Shown here: positions 1-7,761 of the stretch, in pieces
Layout: the number at the start of each line of letters is the position of its first letter
Numbering within the stretch: the first letter of the stretch is position 1
Origin: Klenkia taihuensis
Lineage (GTDB): Bacteria > Actinomycetota > Actinomycetes > Mycobacteriales > Geodermatophilaceae
DNA length: 64,000 nucleotides
Assembly (NCBI RefSeq): GCF_900112525.1
Contig: NZ_FOMD01000002.1
Coordinates: forward strand, 124,001-188,000
Direction: 5' to 3'
The notes under the pieces: generated by a model
Databases searched by the model: none
The model's input: only the letters and a program-made list of their open reading frames with translations
Told to the model about the DNA's origin: nothing
Position numbers and translations under genes: made by a program

Positions 1-295
1 TGGCGGCCTGCGTGGTCAGGTCGCGGACCCGCCGCAGCAGGTCGCCCATGGTGGCCAGTGCACCGTCCGCGGCGGCCAGCGTGGTGCCCGCCTGCGAGAT
101 GTTGGCCGTGTACTGGTCGTTGGCGGCGAGGTCGGTGCGCGTGCGCATCGCCGTGGACGTGCCGCTGGGGTTGTCCGAGGGCTTGGTGATCGCCCGACCG
201 GACGAGATCTGGTCGTTGAGCAGGGAGATCGCCGACAGGTTGGCGCCCATGTTGCGGATGTTGTTGTCCGCCAGGGTGCGCTGGGTGATGCGCAT
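1..295 (-). CDS. flgL: Flagellar hook-filament junction protein FlgL (partial, 3' end outside window)
   Basis: Only the first 98 codons lie inside the window; the gene runs off the left edge. The reverse-strand reading starts MRITQRTLADNNIRNMGANL and continues with QISSGRAITKPSDNPSG, the N-terminal flagellin-like D0 helix typical of FlgL (hook-associated protein 3). FlgL sits with FlgK between hook and filament. The ATG at 295 lies four bases after the flgK stop, so flgN, flgK and flgL form one operon read leftwards. The family assignment is firm because of the N-terminal motif and the flgK neighbour; the C-terminal half cannot be checked here. Confidence 0.93.
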   Translation of the reverse strand, partial: MRITQRTLADNNIRNMGANLSAISLLNDQISSGRAITKPSDNPSGTSTAMRTRTDLAANDQYTANISQAGTTLAAADGALATMGDLLRRVRDLTTQAA

Positions 296-299
296 CAGG

Positions 300-1691
300 T
301 CACCTTCCGACCAGTCCGGTCTTGTTGATCAGGACGTCGAGCATCTCGTCGAGGGCGGTCACCACACGGGCGGCCGCGGCGTAGGACTGCTTGAAGACCA
401 GGAGGTTGGTCATCTCCTCGTCGAGGGAGACCCCGCTGACCGACAACCGCGCCTGGTCGACCTGGCCCAGCACCGTGCTGGCGGTGGTCGCCGCGCCGGC
501 CGCGCCGCGCGAGGCGATGCCCAGCGCGGTGATCATCTGCCGGTAGGTGGCGTCAGGGCCGGCCGCGGCCTTGCCGAGCTGGGCGACCTGGTCCGCCAGC
601 GCCCCGTCGGCCGAGGCGTCGGTCCCGGCCGGCGGGTTCGCCGCAGCGGCCAGCTCGGCCGGGTCCGTGATGACCACGGTGATGTCGCGGGCCGAGCTGC
701 CGCCGTAGAGCGCCGTGCCCGGCGCGCCGGCCTTGTCGTACCCCGTGGCCAGGACGGCGTTGACGCCGGTCACGGCCAGGGCGACCTGGTCCAGCTGCGC
801 CTGGTAGGAGGGCAGGACGGTGTTCATCGCGTCGAGCTGGCCGCCCACGGTGCCGCCGGGCTGCAGGACGGAGCCGCCGGGCGCGACGGCCAGCCGCACC
901 GGGGCGGTCGCCATGGTCAGGGGGTCGGTCCCGCCGGTCAGGGCGAGCTTCGACGCGCCGGTGCCGCTGACCAGCACGTTGCCGTCCACGACGACGTCCA
1001 CCATGCCGTTGTCGCCCTCGACCCCGGTCGCACCCAGGGTCTTCGACAGCAGGGCCACCAGACCGTCCCGCTGGTCCTGGAGCTCGTTGGCCGGGTTCCC
1101 GTTGCCCTGGGAGTCCTGGATGGTCCGGTTCAGCTGCGCGATCTGGGCGAGCGTGGCGTTGGCCTCGTCGACCAGGTCCGTGGCCTCGAGCCGGGTGTTC
1201 GACCACTGGGCGTCGACGGCCGCGCTGGCCGTGCGCAGGCCCTTGGCCAGCGCGTCGGCCGACGAGAGCACGGCGATCCGCGACGAGGTGTCGGTGGGCC
1301 GGGTGGACAGCTGGCTCCAGGCGGCCGAGGTCTTGGTCAGCAGGCTCTGGATGCCGGTGTCCCCGGGCTCGCCGAAGGAGGTCTCCAGCTGGCTGTAGGT
1401 GGCCGCCGTGGCCGCGGCCTGGCTGGCCAGCCCGGCCTGCTGCTGGGCGCGGCGCTCGAGGAACGCGTCGCGCACGCGGATGACCTTCTCGGCGCTGACG
1501 CCGTTGCCGGGGCTGTCCTCGCGGGACTGCAGGCCGTAGGCCGAGTGGCTGGCCAGCGACTGCATCTCCACCCGCTGGCGGGTGTAGCCGACGGTGTTGG
1601 CGTTGGCGACGTTCTGGCCGGTGACGTCGATGGCGCGCTGCTGGGCGGCCAGCGCCCGGGAGGCGACGTTGAGGGAGGAGAAGCCGCTCAC
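300..1691 (-). CDS. flgK: Flagellar hook-associated protein 1 FlgK
   Basis: A 463-residue protein that forms the first ring of the hook-filament junction. Residues 1-40 hold the basal-body-rod/hook signature (SLNVASRALAAQQ, then NVANANTVGYTRQ). The C-terminus carries the matching helix DEEMTNLLVFKQSYAAAARV with a final DEMLD. Length fits the short end of the family. The start is a GTG at 1691 whose GTGA overlaps the TGA of flgN, implying translational coupling, and flgL follows after four bases. The middle is Ala/Gly/Thr-rich and variable, as is usual for FlgK. Confidence 0.95.
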   Translation of the reverse strand: MSGFSSLNVASRALAAQQRAIDVTGQNVANANTVGYTRQRVEMQSLASHSAYGLQSREDSPGNGVSAEKVIRVRDAFLERRAQQQAGLASQAAATAATYSQLETSFGEPGDTGIQSLLTKTSAAWSQLSTRPTDTSSRIAVLSSADALAKGLRTASAAVDAQWSNTRLEATDLVDEANATLAQIAQLNRTIQDSQGNGNPANELQDQRDGLVALLSKTLGATGVEGDNGMVDVVVDGNVLVSGTGASKLALTGGTDPLTMATAPVRLAVAPGGSVLQPGGTVGGQLDAMNTVLPSYQAQLDQVALAVTGVNAVLATGYDKAGAPGTALYGGSSARDITVVITDPAELAAAANPPAGTDASADGALADQVAQLGKAAAGPDATYRQMITALGIASRGAAGAATTASTVLGQVDQARLSVSGVSLDEEMTNLLVFKQSYAAAARVVTALDEMLDVLINKTGLVGR

Positions 1692-2173
1692 AGCGCGCCG
1701 TCCAGGCTGACCGAGCGCGAGGCGCCGGCCTGGGTGCGACCGGTGGCCGAGTAGGTGCGCGGCTGGTCCGGGCGCACGCTCAGCAGCGCCTCGTCGATGG
1801 CGGCCAGGCCGCTGGCGATCAGCTCGCGGTTGGCGTCGGAGAGCCCGCGCAGCTCGCTGACCAGCACCAGCAGCGTCTCGTGGTGCTTGACGAGCAGCTC
1901 GTCCCAGGGGGCGCCGGCCGCCTCGGCGAGGGTGCGCAGCGAGGGGTTGGCCGGCAGGCCGAGCTGGGAGGCGATGGTCTCGGCGACGGCGGCCCGCTCG
2001 ACCTCCAGGGTGCGCAGCTGGTCGAGGACGACCTCGATCTCGTGCGCGATGCGCGGCAGCCAGCGGTTCTTGCCCGAGACGATGAGGTACTGCTTCTCCT
2101 CCGCCTTGAACAGCAGCAGGTCCAGGAGCTCCTGCTCGCGCCAGAGCAGGGTCGACAGGTGCTGGAAGTCCAC
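1688..2173 (-). CDS. flgN: FlgN-like flagellar export chaperone
   Basis: A 161-residue, mostly helical protein beginning VDFQHLSTLLWREQELLDLL. In this position, directly upstream of flgK, it matches the FlgN family of type III export chaperones, which bind the C-terminal helices of FlgK and FlgL before export. The GTG at 2173 is chosen because an AGGAG lies seven bases before it; a longer frame to 2284 adds an Arg-rich stretch that would start inside the promoter region. It overlaps flgK by GTGA. The assignment rests on position, helical character and size more than on a catalytic motif, since FlgN is poorly conserved. Confidence 0.82.
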   Translation of the reverse strand: MDFQHLSTLLWREQELLDLLLFKAEEKQYLIVSGKNRWLPRIAHEIEVVLDQLRTLEVERAAVAETIASQLGLPANPSLRTLAEAAGAPWDELLVKHHETLLVLVSELRGLSDANRELIASGLAAIDEALLSVRPDQPRTYSATGRTQAGASRSVSLDGAL

Positions 2174-2244
2174 CGTGGCTCCTCTCGTCGTCGGTCCGGT
2201 GCAGTCGTCCCGGCGACGTCGCCGCCCACCGGTCTCGGGGGCTG

Positions 2245-2271
2245 TCTTCGGCACATCCCGACGACGGTCAA
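2245..2271 (-). promoter_or_regulatory. SigD/FliA-like promoter of flgN-flgK-flgL
   Basis: On the minus strand the sequence reads TTGA, 15 bases, GCCGAAGA, ending about 70 bases before the flgN GTG. It resembles the SigD/WhiG/FliA type (TAAA-N15/16-GCCGATAA) and is back to back with the promoter of the sigma gene. Inferred from pattern only. Confidence 0.55.
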
Positions 2272-2280
2272 GCCGAGTGC

Positions 2281-2308
2281 TCAAGTTCGGTGCTGGAGTT
2301 GCCGAGGG
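2281..2308 (+). promoter_or_regulatory. SigD/FliA-like promoter of the flagellar sigma gene
   Basis: TCAA, 16 bases, GCCGAGGG. Spacing and -10 core match the flagellar sigma consensus, which suggests that the sigma factor activates its own gene. Transcription from here would begin near 2315. That excludes the first possible GTG at 2290 and supports the GTG at 2347 as the start of translation. Confidence 0.6.
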
Positions 2309-2346
2309 GGGTCAGATGTGACTCGTGGGACGCCGAGATAGGGGTC

Positions 2347-3276
2347 GTGAACCCGTCTCGCCCGTCGCCTCCCCAGGCGGGCCCGCCCCGGGCGTCCCGG
2401 ACGCCGTCGACCTCGCCGGTCGACGCGCTCGTGACCCAGCACCTCGCGCTCGCCCAGTACGCGGTGAACGCGGTGGCCGCCCGGATCTCGCTGCCCGCGC
2501 ACGTCAGCCGGGAGGACCTCCTCTCCTGCGCCCAGGTCGCCCTCGTGGAGGTGGCCCGCCGGTTCGACGCCGGCGCCGGCGCCACCTTCGCCACCTACGC
2601 CCTCCCCCGGTTGCAGGGGGCCGTGCTCGACGAGCTGCGCTCGGGCGACTGGGCCAGCCGGTCGGTGCGTGCCGCCGCCCGCCGGTCCGACGCCGCCGCC
2701 GACGCGCTCGCCGCCCGGCTGGGCCGCCCGCCCACGCGGGCCGAGCTGGCCGCCGAGCTCGAGGTCTCCCCCACCGAGCTGTCGGCCCTGCAGGTCGACG
2801 TGCACCGCGCGGTCATGGTGAGCATCGACGCCACGACCAACGACGACGGCGGCACGTTCGACGTCCCGGCACCCGGCGACACCCCCGAGCGGGCCGTGGT
2901 CAAGCGCGAGCGGGCCCGTCACCTGCACGAGGCGATGGCCGCGCTGCCCGACCGGCTCGGCGAGGTGGTCGAGCGGAGTTTCTTCGGTGATGAATCCCTG
3001 ACCGACATCGCGGTCGACCTCGGGGTGACCCTCTCGCGGGTCTCGCAGATGCGTGCGCGGGCCCTGGTGCTGCTGCACGCCGCGATGAGCGAGGCCTGGG
3101 AGGAGCGACCGGTGGTGGCGGCCGGGGGCGTGCGGGCCCGGACCCAGCAGGCCGGCTACGTCGCCCAGGTGCTCGAGCGGACGGCCGACCGCCGGCCGGT
3201 GGCCTCGCGGGCGCTGTACCCCCCGCCCCCGCGCACCCCCGCGGCGGTCCGCCGGGCCTTCGGCCAGCCGGCCTGA
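2347..3276 (+). CDS. fliA: RNA polymerase sigma factor, FliA/SigD/WhiG family
   Basis: A 309-residue sigma-70 family protein lacking region 1. Region 2 covers roughly residues 30-110 (DLLSCAQVALVEVARRFD, ATFATYALPRLQGAVLDELR). Region 3 follows (AARLGRPPTRAELAAELEVS), and region 4 contains the helix-turn-helix LTDIAVDLGVTLSRVSQMRA. The order and the FATYA.PR..GA..DELR pattern are those of flagellar sigma factors. A Pro/Arg-rich tail of about 60 residues after region 4 is unusual. It is divergent from flgN and directly upstream of flagellin. No anti-sigma factor FlgM is recognisable nearby. It probably reads the GCCGATG-type promoters listed in this window. Start chosen at GTG 2347 because of the upstream promoter. 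Confidence 0.88.
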   Translation: MNPSRPSPPQAGPPRASRTPSTSPVDALVTQHLALAQYAVNAVAARISLPAHVSREDLLSCAQVALVEVARRFDAGAGATFATYALPRLQGAVLDELRSGDWASRSVRAAARRSDAAADALAARLGRPPTRAELAAELEVSPTELSALQVDVHRAVMVSIDATTNDDGGTFDVPAPGDTPERAVVKRERARHLHEAMAALPDRLGEVVERSFFGDESLTDIAVDLGVTLSRVSQMRARALVLLHAAMSEAWEERPVVAAGGVRARTQQAGYVAQVLERTADRRPVASRALYPPPPRTPAAVRRAFGQPA

Positions 3277-3316
3277 CCCGACCGGGTGCACCGGCGGAAT
3301 TCCTCGCCGGTTCGGC

Positions 3317-3344
3317 TCAAGTCCGCCCCCCCAGCAGCCGTAGA
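3317..3344 (+). promoter_or_regulatory. SigD/FliA-like promoter of fliC
   Basis: TCAA, 16 bases, GCCGTAGA, about 70 bases before the flagellin ATG. Same -35 and spacing as the promoter of the sigma gene. A strong AGGAGGA ribosome site follows at 3404-3410, five bases before the ATG. Confidence 0.65.
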
Positions 3345-3415
3345 CACACCCGTACGACCCGCAGCACGGATGCAGCGGGACAACCCAGCACCGCCCCACA
3401 TCCAGGAGGATCACC

Positions 3416-4654
3416 ATGGGCATGCGCATCAACACCAACACCGCGGCGATGAACGCCTACCGCAACCTGTCGGTCAACGACAGCCAGATGAGCAAGTCGC
3501 TGGAGAAGCTCTCCTCCGGCTTCCGCATCAACCGGGCTGCCGACGACGCCGCCGGGCTGGCCATCTCCGAGGGCCTGCGCTCGCAGATCGGTGGCCTCAA
3601 GGTCGCCGTCCGCAACGCGCAGGACGGCGTCAGCGTCGTGCAGACCGCTGAGGGCGCGCTGGCCGAGACCACCAGCATCCTGCAGCGCATGCGCGACCTG
3701 TCGGTGCAGGCCTCCAACGACGGTGGTCTGTCCACCGCCGCCAAGGGCAACCTGCAGGCCGAGATCAACCAGCTGAACTCCGAGCTGAACCGGATCGCCT
3801 CGTCGACCTCGTTCAACGGCAAGAAGCTGCTCGACGGCTCCTACACCGGCAACTTCCAGGTCGGCGCCAACAGCGGCGAGGTCATCTCGATCGCCATCGG
3901 CTCCAACGGCGCCGGCATGGACGCCACCGGCCTGGGCGTGGCGGGCATCGACCTCACCGGGGTCGGCGCCTTCAGCTCCGCCGCCGCCAGCGGCACGGCC
4001 AGCACGGTGTTCACCACGAACGCCACCTCGGCCGCCGCCGCCACCGTGGCGTTCACGTCGTCCTCGGCCGCCAACTCGGCCTTCGCCTCGGGCGCCTCGG
4101 CGACCGACGCGGCTGCCATCAGCGAGTTCGCTGCCCTCGACGGCACCATCTCCGTCGGTGGCAAGTCGTTCAACCTGGCCACGGTCGACTACGCCGGTGT
4201 CACCACCGCCGCCGACGCGCTCACCAAGCTGAACTCCGCCGTCGACGCGGCGCTCGGCAACGTCGGCTCCTTCACCGCCGCGGGCAACCAGCTCACCTTC
4301 ACGATGACCGACGACGCCGCGAGCAGCAGCGCCGCCGACATCGCGAAGGCGACCCCGGTGTTCACGGCCGGCTCGGGTGCGGACGCGGCGATCGCGAAGC
4401 TCGACGACGCGATCTCGAAGGTCAGCACCCAGCGCGCGAACCTCGGTGCCATCCAGAACCGGTTCGAGCACACCATCGCGAACCTGAACACCGCGGTGGA
4501 GAACCTGTCGGAGTCGGAGTCCCGCATCCGCGACACGGACATGGCCTCGGAGATGACCAACTTCTCCAAGAACCAGATCCTGGTCCAGGCCGGCACCGCG
4601 ATGCTGGCCCAGGCCAACTCGTCGTCGCAGTCGGTCCTGAAGCTCCTGCAGTAA
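3416..4654 (+). CDS. fliC: Flagellin
   Basis: A 412-residue filament subunit. The N-terminal D0/D1 block (about residues 1-145) includes MRINTNTAAMNAYRNL and LEKLSSGFRINRAADDAAGL. The C-terminal block (about 320-412) includes LGAIQNRFEHTIANL and ends SSSQSVLKLLQ. The central part (about 170-300) is Ala/Ser/Thr-rich and corresponds to the variable, surface-exposed domain. Start ATG 3416 follows a near-perfect AGGAGGA site; a second in-frame ATG at 3422 has poorer spacing. It is monocistronic: a SigD-like promoter precedes it and a 14-bp hairpin follows. This is the only flagellin in the window. Confidence 0.97.
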   Translation: MGMRINTNTAAMNAYRNLSVNDSQMSKSLEKLSSGFRINRAADDAAGLAISEGLRSQIGGLKVAVRNAQDGVSVVQTAEGALAETTSILQRMRDLSVQASNDGGLSTAAKGNLQAEINQLNSELNRIASSTSFNGKKLLDGSYTGNFQVGANSGEVISIAIGSNGAGMDATGLGVAGIDLTGVGAFSSAAASGTASTVFTTNATSAAAATVAFTSSSAANSAFASGASATDAAAISEFAALDGTISVGGKSFNLATVDYAGVTTAADALTKLNSAVDAALGNVGSFTAAGNQLTFTMTDDAASSSAADIAKATPVFTAGSGADAAIAKLDDAISKVSTQRANLGAIQNRFEHTIANLNTAVENLSESESRIRDTDMASEMTNFSKNQILVQAGTAMLAQANSSSQSVLKLLQ

Positions 4655-4694
4655 GCACCACCCCCTGCCTCCGGGCGGGGCGCACCACCTCGGG

Positions 4695-4726
4695 CGAGGG
4701 GGGAGGCCAGCAGGCCTCCCCCCTCG
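4695..4726 (+). terminator. Hairpin terminator after fliC
   Basis: Perfect 14-bp inverted repeat (CGAGGGGGGAGGCC against GGCCTCCCCCCTCG) with a four-base loop, 40 bases after the flagellin stop. There is no clear T-run, as is common in GC-rich actinomycetes. Confidence 0.8.
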
Positions 4727-4770
4727 TCGCGTTCCCTGCCACCCCGTCCGGGTGAGCCGGTGGTTTCGGG

Positions 4771-4798
4771 TTGAGGTGGGGCCGGGGGCGGCCGATGT
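4771..4798 (+). promoter_or_regulatory. SigD/FliA-like promoter of fliD-fliS
   Basis: TTGA, 16 bases, GCCGATGT, ending 52 bases before the fliD ATG. The -10 octamer is identical to that upstream of flhA. Confidence 0.6.
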
Positions 4799-4850
4799 AG
4801 GGGGAGCAGGACCTCCACCGCTCGCACGCTCACCAGGAAGGACGACGATC

Positions 4851-6260
4851 ATGGCCTCCGCCATCGACGGACTGGTCTCCGGGCTCGACACCACCTCGAT
4901 CATCAACAACCTGATGAGCGTCGAGGCCCGGCCGCAGACCCTGCTGAAGTCCCGGCTCTCCGACACCCAGGCCAAGGCGACCGCCTACCGCGCGGTCAAC
5001 ACCCGCTTCGACGCGATCCGCACCGCCGCCGAGGCCCTGACCGCCACCTCCCTGGAGGCGGCCCGCACCGCGCGGACCACCACGTCGGACGTCACGGCCA
5101 CCGCGTCCGCCACGGCCGCCCGGGGTTCGGTCAGCTTCACCGTGGAGAACCTCGCCGCCGCGCAGACCACCTTCACCAGCCGGACCTGGTCCTCCACCAC
5201 CGCCTCCGTCACCGGGGAGCCCGAGCCGACCTGGCCCATCCAGGTCATCGACGCCAACGGCGCCGTGACCGACACGATCACCATCCCCGAGGGCGCGTCC
5301 CTCGTGGACGTGGTCAGCAAGATCAACGCGGCCGGCTACGGCTTCCAGGCGCAGATCGTGCAGACCGGCGACAGCGGCTACCGGATCAAGATCGACGGGA
5401 CCAGGACGGGTGCCGACAACGGCTTCCGCCTCGGCCTGACCCGCACCGACCCGGACGACCCCGGCGCGACCGTGGTGGACGAGACCGCGTTCACCACCGT
5501 CCAGGCGGCCCGGGACGCCGAGATCGACCTCGGCGGCGGGGTCCGCGCCACGTCGTCCACCAACACCTTCGCCGACCTGCTGCCCGGGACCGCGGTGACG
5601 GTCAGCAAGCGCACCGACGGGCCGGTGACGGTCACCGTCGGCACCGACAGCTCGGCCATCGCCGGGAAGGTGCAGGCACTCGTCGACGCCGTCAACGGCG
5701 CCCTGGGCGTCATCAAGGGGTTCACGGTCTCCACCGCCGGGTCGGCCACCGCGACCCTGCAGGGCGACTCGGCGCTGGTCAGCCTGTCCGGTCAGTTGCT
5801 GTCGACGGTGTCCACCGCCATCGGCGGGGCGTCGGCGTCGCAGGTCGGCCTGCAGCTGACCCGCGACGGCAAGCTCACCTTCGACGCGGCGACCTTCACC
5901 GCCAAGCTGGCCGCCGACCCGGCCCTGGCGACCCGGCTGATCAGCGGCACCGCCGACAGCACGGTCGGTGGGGTGACCACCCCCGGTGTCCGGGGCATCG
6001 CCGGCCGGCTCCAGGCCCTGGCCAGGACCGCGAGCGACTCCTCGACCGGCACCCTGGTCGCGCTGGCCAAGGGCCGCGACACCCTGGCGAAGGACATCCA
6101 GGACAAGATCGACGCCTTCGACATCCGCCTCGCCCAGCGGAAGGCGACGCTCACCGCCCAGTTCACGGCGCTCGAGACCTCGCTCAACACGATCAAGAAC
6201 CAGTCGTCCTGGCTGAGCTCGCAGATCGGCCAGCTGTACAACCCGAACAAGTCGTCCTGA
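4851..6260 (+). CDS. fliD: Flagellar filament cap protein FliD (HAP2)
   Basis: A 469-residue protein that caps the filament and guides flagellin polymerisation. The N-terminus has the FliD signature IDGLVSGLDTTSIINNLM. The C-terminal coiled-coil block ends QFTALETSLNTIKNQSSWLS, followed by QIGQLYN. The middle is Thr/Ala-rich and variable. ATG 4851 is preceded by an AAGGA site and begins exactly at the conserved motif; the frame stays open upstream to 4752, but that part carries no family sequence and covers the promoter. fliS follows after 34 bases, as in most flagellar systems. Confidence 0.95.
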   Translation: MASAIDGLVSGLDTTSIINNLMSVEARPQTLLKSRLSDTQAKATAYRAVNTRFDAIRTAAEALTATSLEAARTARTTTSDVTATASATAARGSVSFTVENLAAAQTTFTSRTWSSTTASVTGEPEPTWPIQVIDANGAVTDTITIPEGASLVDVVSKINAAGYGFQAQIVQTGDSGYRIKIDGTRTGADNGFRLGLTRTDPDDPGATVVDETAFTTVQAARDAEIDLGGGVRATSSTNTFADLLPGTAVTVSKRTDGPVTVTVGTDSSAIAGKVQALVDAVNGALGVIKGFTVSTAGSATATLQGDSALVSLSGQLLSTVSTAIGGASASQVGLQLTRDGKLTFDAATFTAKLAADPALATRLISGTADSTVGGVTTPGVRGIAGRLQALARTASDSSTGTLVALAKGRDTLAKDIQDKIDAFDIRLAQRKATLTAQFTALETSLNTIKNQSSWLSSQIGQLYNPNKSS

Positions 6261-6294
6261 CCGCCCGCTCCCCCGTCGCCCAGGAGAACCCCGA

Positions 6295-6681
6295 ATGACC
6301 GCCGCGCTGCGCTCCCGCTACCAGTCCTCCGCCGTCGAGACCGCCTCTCCCCAGCGACTGCTCGTCATGCTCTACGACCGGCTCGCCCTCGACCTGGTGC
6401 GCGCCGAGGCTGCCCTGGGCGAGGGCGACCGGGTCGAGGCCAGCTCGCAGCTCATGCACGCCCAGGACATCGTGCTCGAGCTGCACAGCACCCTGAACCC
6501 CGAGGTGTGGGAGGGCGCGGGCGCGCTCAGCTCGCTCTACACCTGGCTCTACGGCGAGATGGTGCTGGCCAACGTCAAGGGCGACGCCCGCCGGGTGGCC
6601 GACTGCCGCACGGTCGTCGAGCCGCTGCGGGACGCCTGGGCCGAGGCCGCGGCGATCCTCAGCGGCCAGAACGCGGGATGA
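6295..6681 (+). CDS. fliS: Flagellin-specific export chaperone FliS
   Basis: A 128-residue helical protein starting MTAALRSRYQSSAVETASPQ and LLVMLYDRLALDLVRAEAAL, the classic FliS pattern (YQ..SVETASP..LL.MLYD). FliS binds the flagellin C-terminus in the cytosol and prevents early polymerisation. An AGGAG site precedes the ATG. It lies between fliD and a small gene that overlaps its stop codon (ATGA), so the three form one unit. Confidence 0.95.
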   Translation: MTAALRSRYQSSAVETASPQRLLVMLYDRLALDLVRAEAALGEGDRVEASSQLMHAQDIVLELHSTLNPEVWEGAGALSSLYTWLYGEMVLANVKGDARRVADCRTVVEPLRDAWAEAAAILSGQNAG

Positions 6682-7103
6682 GCCTGCCCGGCCTGCGGGC
6701 CATCCGTGCGAGCGACCCCTGGCCCGCGACCCCGGCCGGCCGCGCCGACGACCAGCCCGACGAGCGTCGGCGCCGGTCGGACGCCCCGCCCCGCACGTGG
6801 GCCGAGGCCCTCGACGACCTCGAGGACGACGCCCGCACCGCCGAGCGCACCCTGGCCGGCGCCTCGCCCGACGAGATCGCCGCCTGGGGACGCCGCTCCA
6901 CCGACTGGGTGCCCCCGAGCGGGCTGGGCCCCCTGCCCGACGACCTGCGCGAGCGGGCCGCGCGGCTGCTGCAGCACCAGCTCGCGGTCGCCGAGGCCCT
7001 CGTCGAGGGCATCACGCAGTCCCGCCGCCAGCGCGACCTGGCGGCCCGCATGTCGCAGTCCCCGACCCGGCCGGTGTCCTCCTTCATCGACCGCCCGGTC
7101 TGA
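6678..7103 (+). CDS. Small protein in the fliT position after fliS
   Basis: A 141-residue protein of unknown identity. The N-terminal 45 residues are Arg/Pro/Asp-rich and look disordered. The rest is helical, with TWAEALDDLEDDARTAERTL and a helix around LQHQLAVAEALVEGITQSRR. The ATG at 6678 overlaps the fliS TGA (ATGA). In many bacteria the gene after fliD-fliS is fliT, a helical chaperone for FliD, so a FliT-like role is the natural guess; I see no diagnostic motif. A strong hairpin follows its stop. Confidence 0.7.
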   Translation: MSLPGLRAIRASDPWPATPAGRADDQPDERRRRSDAPPRTWAEALDDLEDDARTAERTLAGASPDEIAAWGRRSTDWVPPSGLGPLPDDLRERAARLLQHQLAVAEALVEGITQSRRQRDLAARMSQSPTRPVSSFIDRPV

Positions 7104-7122
7104 GCAGCGCACGGCAGATCAC

Positions 7123-7168
7123 CACAGGACCCCCCGGCCCGGCACCCGCCGGACTGGGGGGTCCTGTG
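7123..7168 (+). terminator. Hairpin terminator after the fliD-fliS unit
   Basis: Perfect 13-bp inverted repeat (CACAGGACCCCCC against GGGGGGTCCTGTG) around a 20-base GC-rich loop, beginning 20 bases after the last stop of the fliD unit. Between here and flgB (about 240 bases) lie two possible promoters and a short leader frame; I see no other gene. Confidence 0.75.
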
Positions 7169-7195
7169 CGTGACGGGCCGCTGAGCTGGCACGAC

Positions 7196-7222
7196 TCAAC
7201 ATCTCCCCGCGGGTGTCGATAC
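7196..7222 (+). promoter_or_regulatory. Possible upstream SigD-like promoter of the flgB operon (P1)
   Basis: TCAA, 15 bases, GTCGATAC, about 185 bases before flgB. Good -35, but the -10 has T in place of the second base of GCCG. Weaker candidate than P2 at 7297. Confidence 0.35.
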
Positions 7223-7296
7223 TCGCTGCACCACCCCTCCTCCCCCCTCCGCACGCGCAGCCCCGTTCGTCCCACACGTCGCCACGGCCACGATGG

Positions 7297-7324
7297 TCAC
7301 GACGGGCCCTCGCACTGCCGATGA
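7297..7324 (+). promoter_or_regulatory. SigD/FliA-like promoter of the flgB operon (P2)
   Basis: TCAC, 16 bases, GCCGATGA, the same -35, spacing and -10 as the promoter of fliM and nearly that of flhA. It lies 82 bases before the flgB start and is expected to drive the long flgB-flgE operon. Confidence 0.62.
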
Positions 7325-7385
7325 CCGTTGCACGCGACGGACCTGCCTTCCCGAGGGTCCGCGCGAGCACCGCGGAGGTAGTGAC

Positions 7386-7409
7386 ATGGAGCGGACGGTC
7401 GTCCGGTGA
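7386..7409 (+). CDS. Seven-codon leader frame overlapping the flgB start
   Basis: An ATG with an excellent GGAGG site seven bases upstream opens a frame encoding MERTVVR that stops at a TGA overlapping the flgB GTG (GTGA). flgB itself has no good ribosome site, so initiation at this mini-frame followed by re-initiation at flgB is the simplest reading. It is too short for homology, and whether a peptide is made is unknown. Confidence 0.4.
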   Translation: MERTVVR

Positions 7410-7759
7410 TCGGCATCTCCGACACCACGATGACGGCGTTGCACGCGGCCCTCACCGGCCTCTCGCAGCGCCAGCGGGTGAGCAACGACAACATCGCGAA
7501 CGTCAACACCCCCGGCTTCCTCGCCGGCCGGACCGACTTCGAGTCCTCGCTGCGCTCCCAGCTCTCCGACGGCCGCGGCGTCGCCGTCGGCGGTGGCTCC
7601 GTGCACCGCTCGCTGGCCGCCACCCGCACCGACGGCAACAACGTCGACCTGGACTCCGAGACCGTCATCGCCACCGAGACCGGGCTGCGCTACCAGCTGG
7701 CCCTGCAGGCCCTCAACGGCAAGTACGACCTCCTGAGCGCCGCGATGAGGACCCAGTGA
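7406..7759 (+). CDS. flgB: Flagellar proximal rod protein FlgB
   Basis: A 117-residue rod subunit. It has the family pattern near residues 9-36 (ALHAALTGLSQRQRVSNDNI, then ANVNTPGF) and the C-terminal partner helix LRYQLALQALNGKYDLLSAA. FlgB forms part of the rod next to FliE and the MS ring. GTG at 7406 is chosen because it gives the usual short N-terminal tail before the conserved helix; it overlaps a seven-codon leader frame that carries the only good ribosome site. First gene of the rod/MS-ring operon; flgC follows after two bases. Confidence 0.93.
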   Translation: MIGISDTTMTALHAALTGLSQRQRVSNDNIANVNTPGFLAGRTDFESSLRSQLSDGRGVAVGGGSVHRSLAATRTDGNNVDLDSETVIATETGLRYQLALQALNGKYDLLSAAMRTQ

Positions 7760-7761
7760 CC

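Noticed and set aside
12-1754. A 580-codon plus-strand frame over flgK and flgL
   Set aside because: Gly/Arg/Val shadow sequence; the minus strand carries clear FlgK and FlgL motifs.
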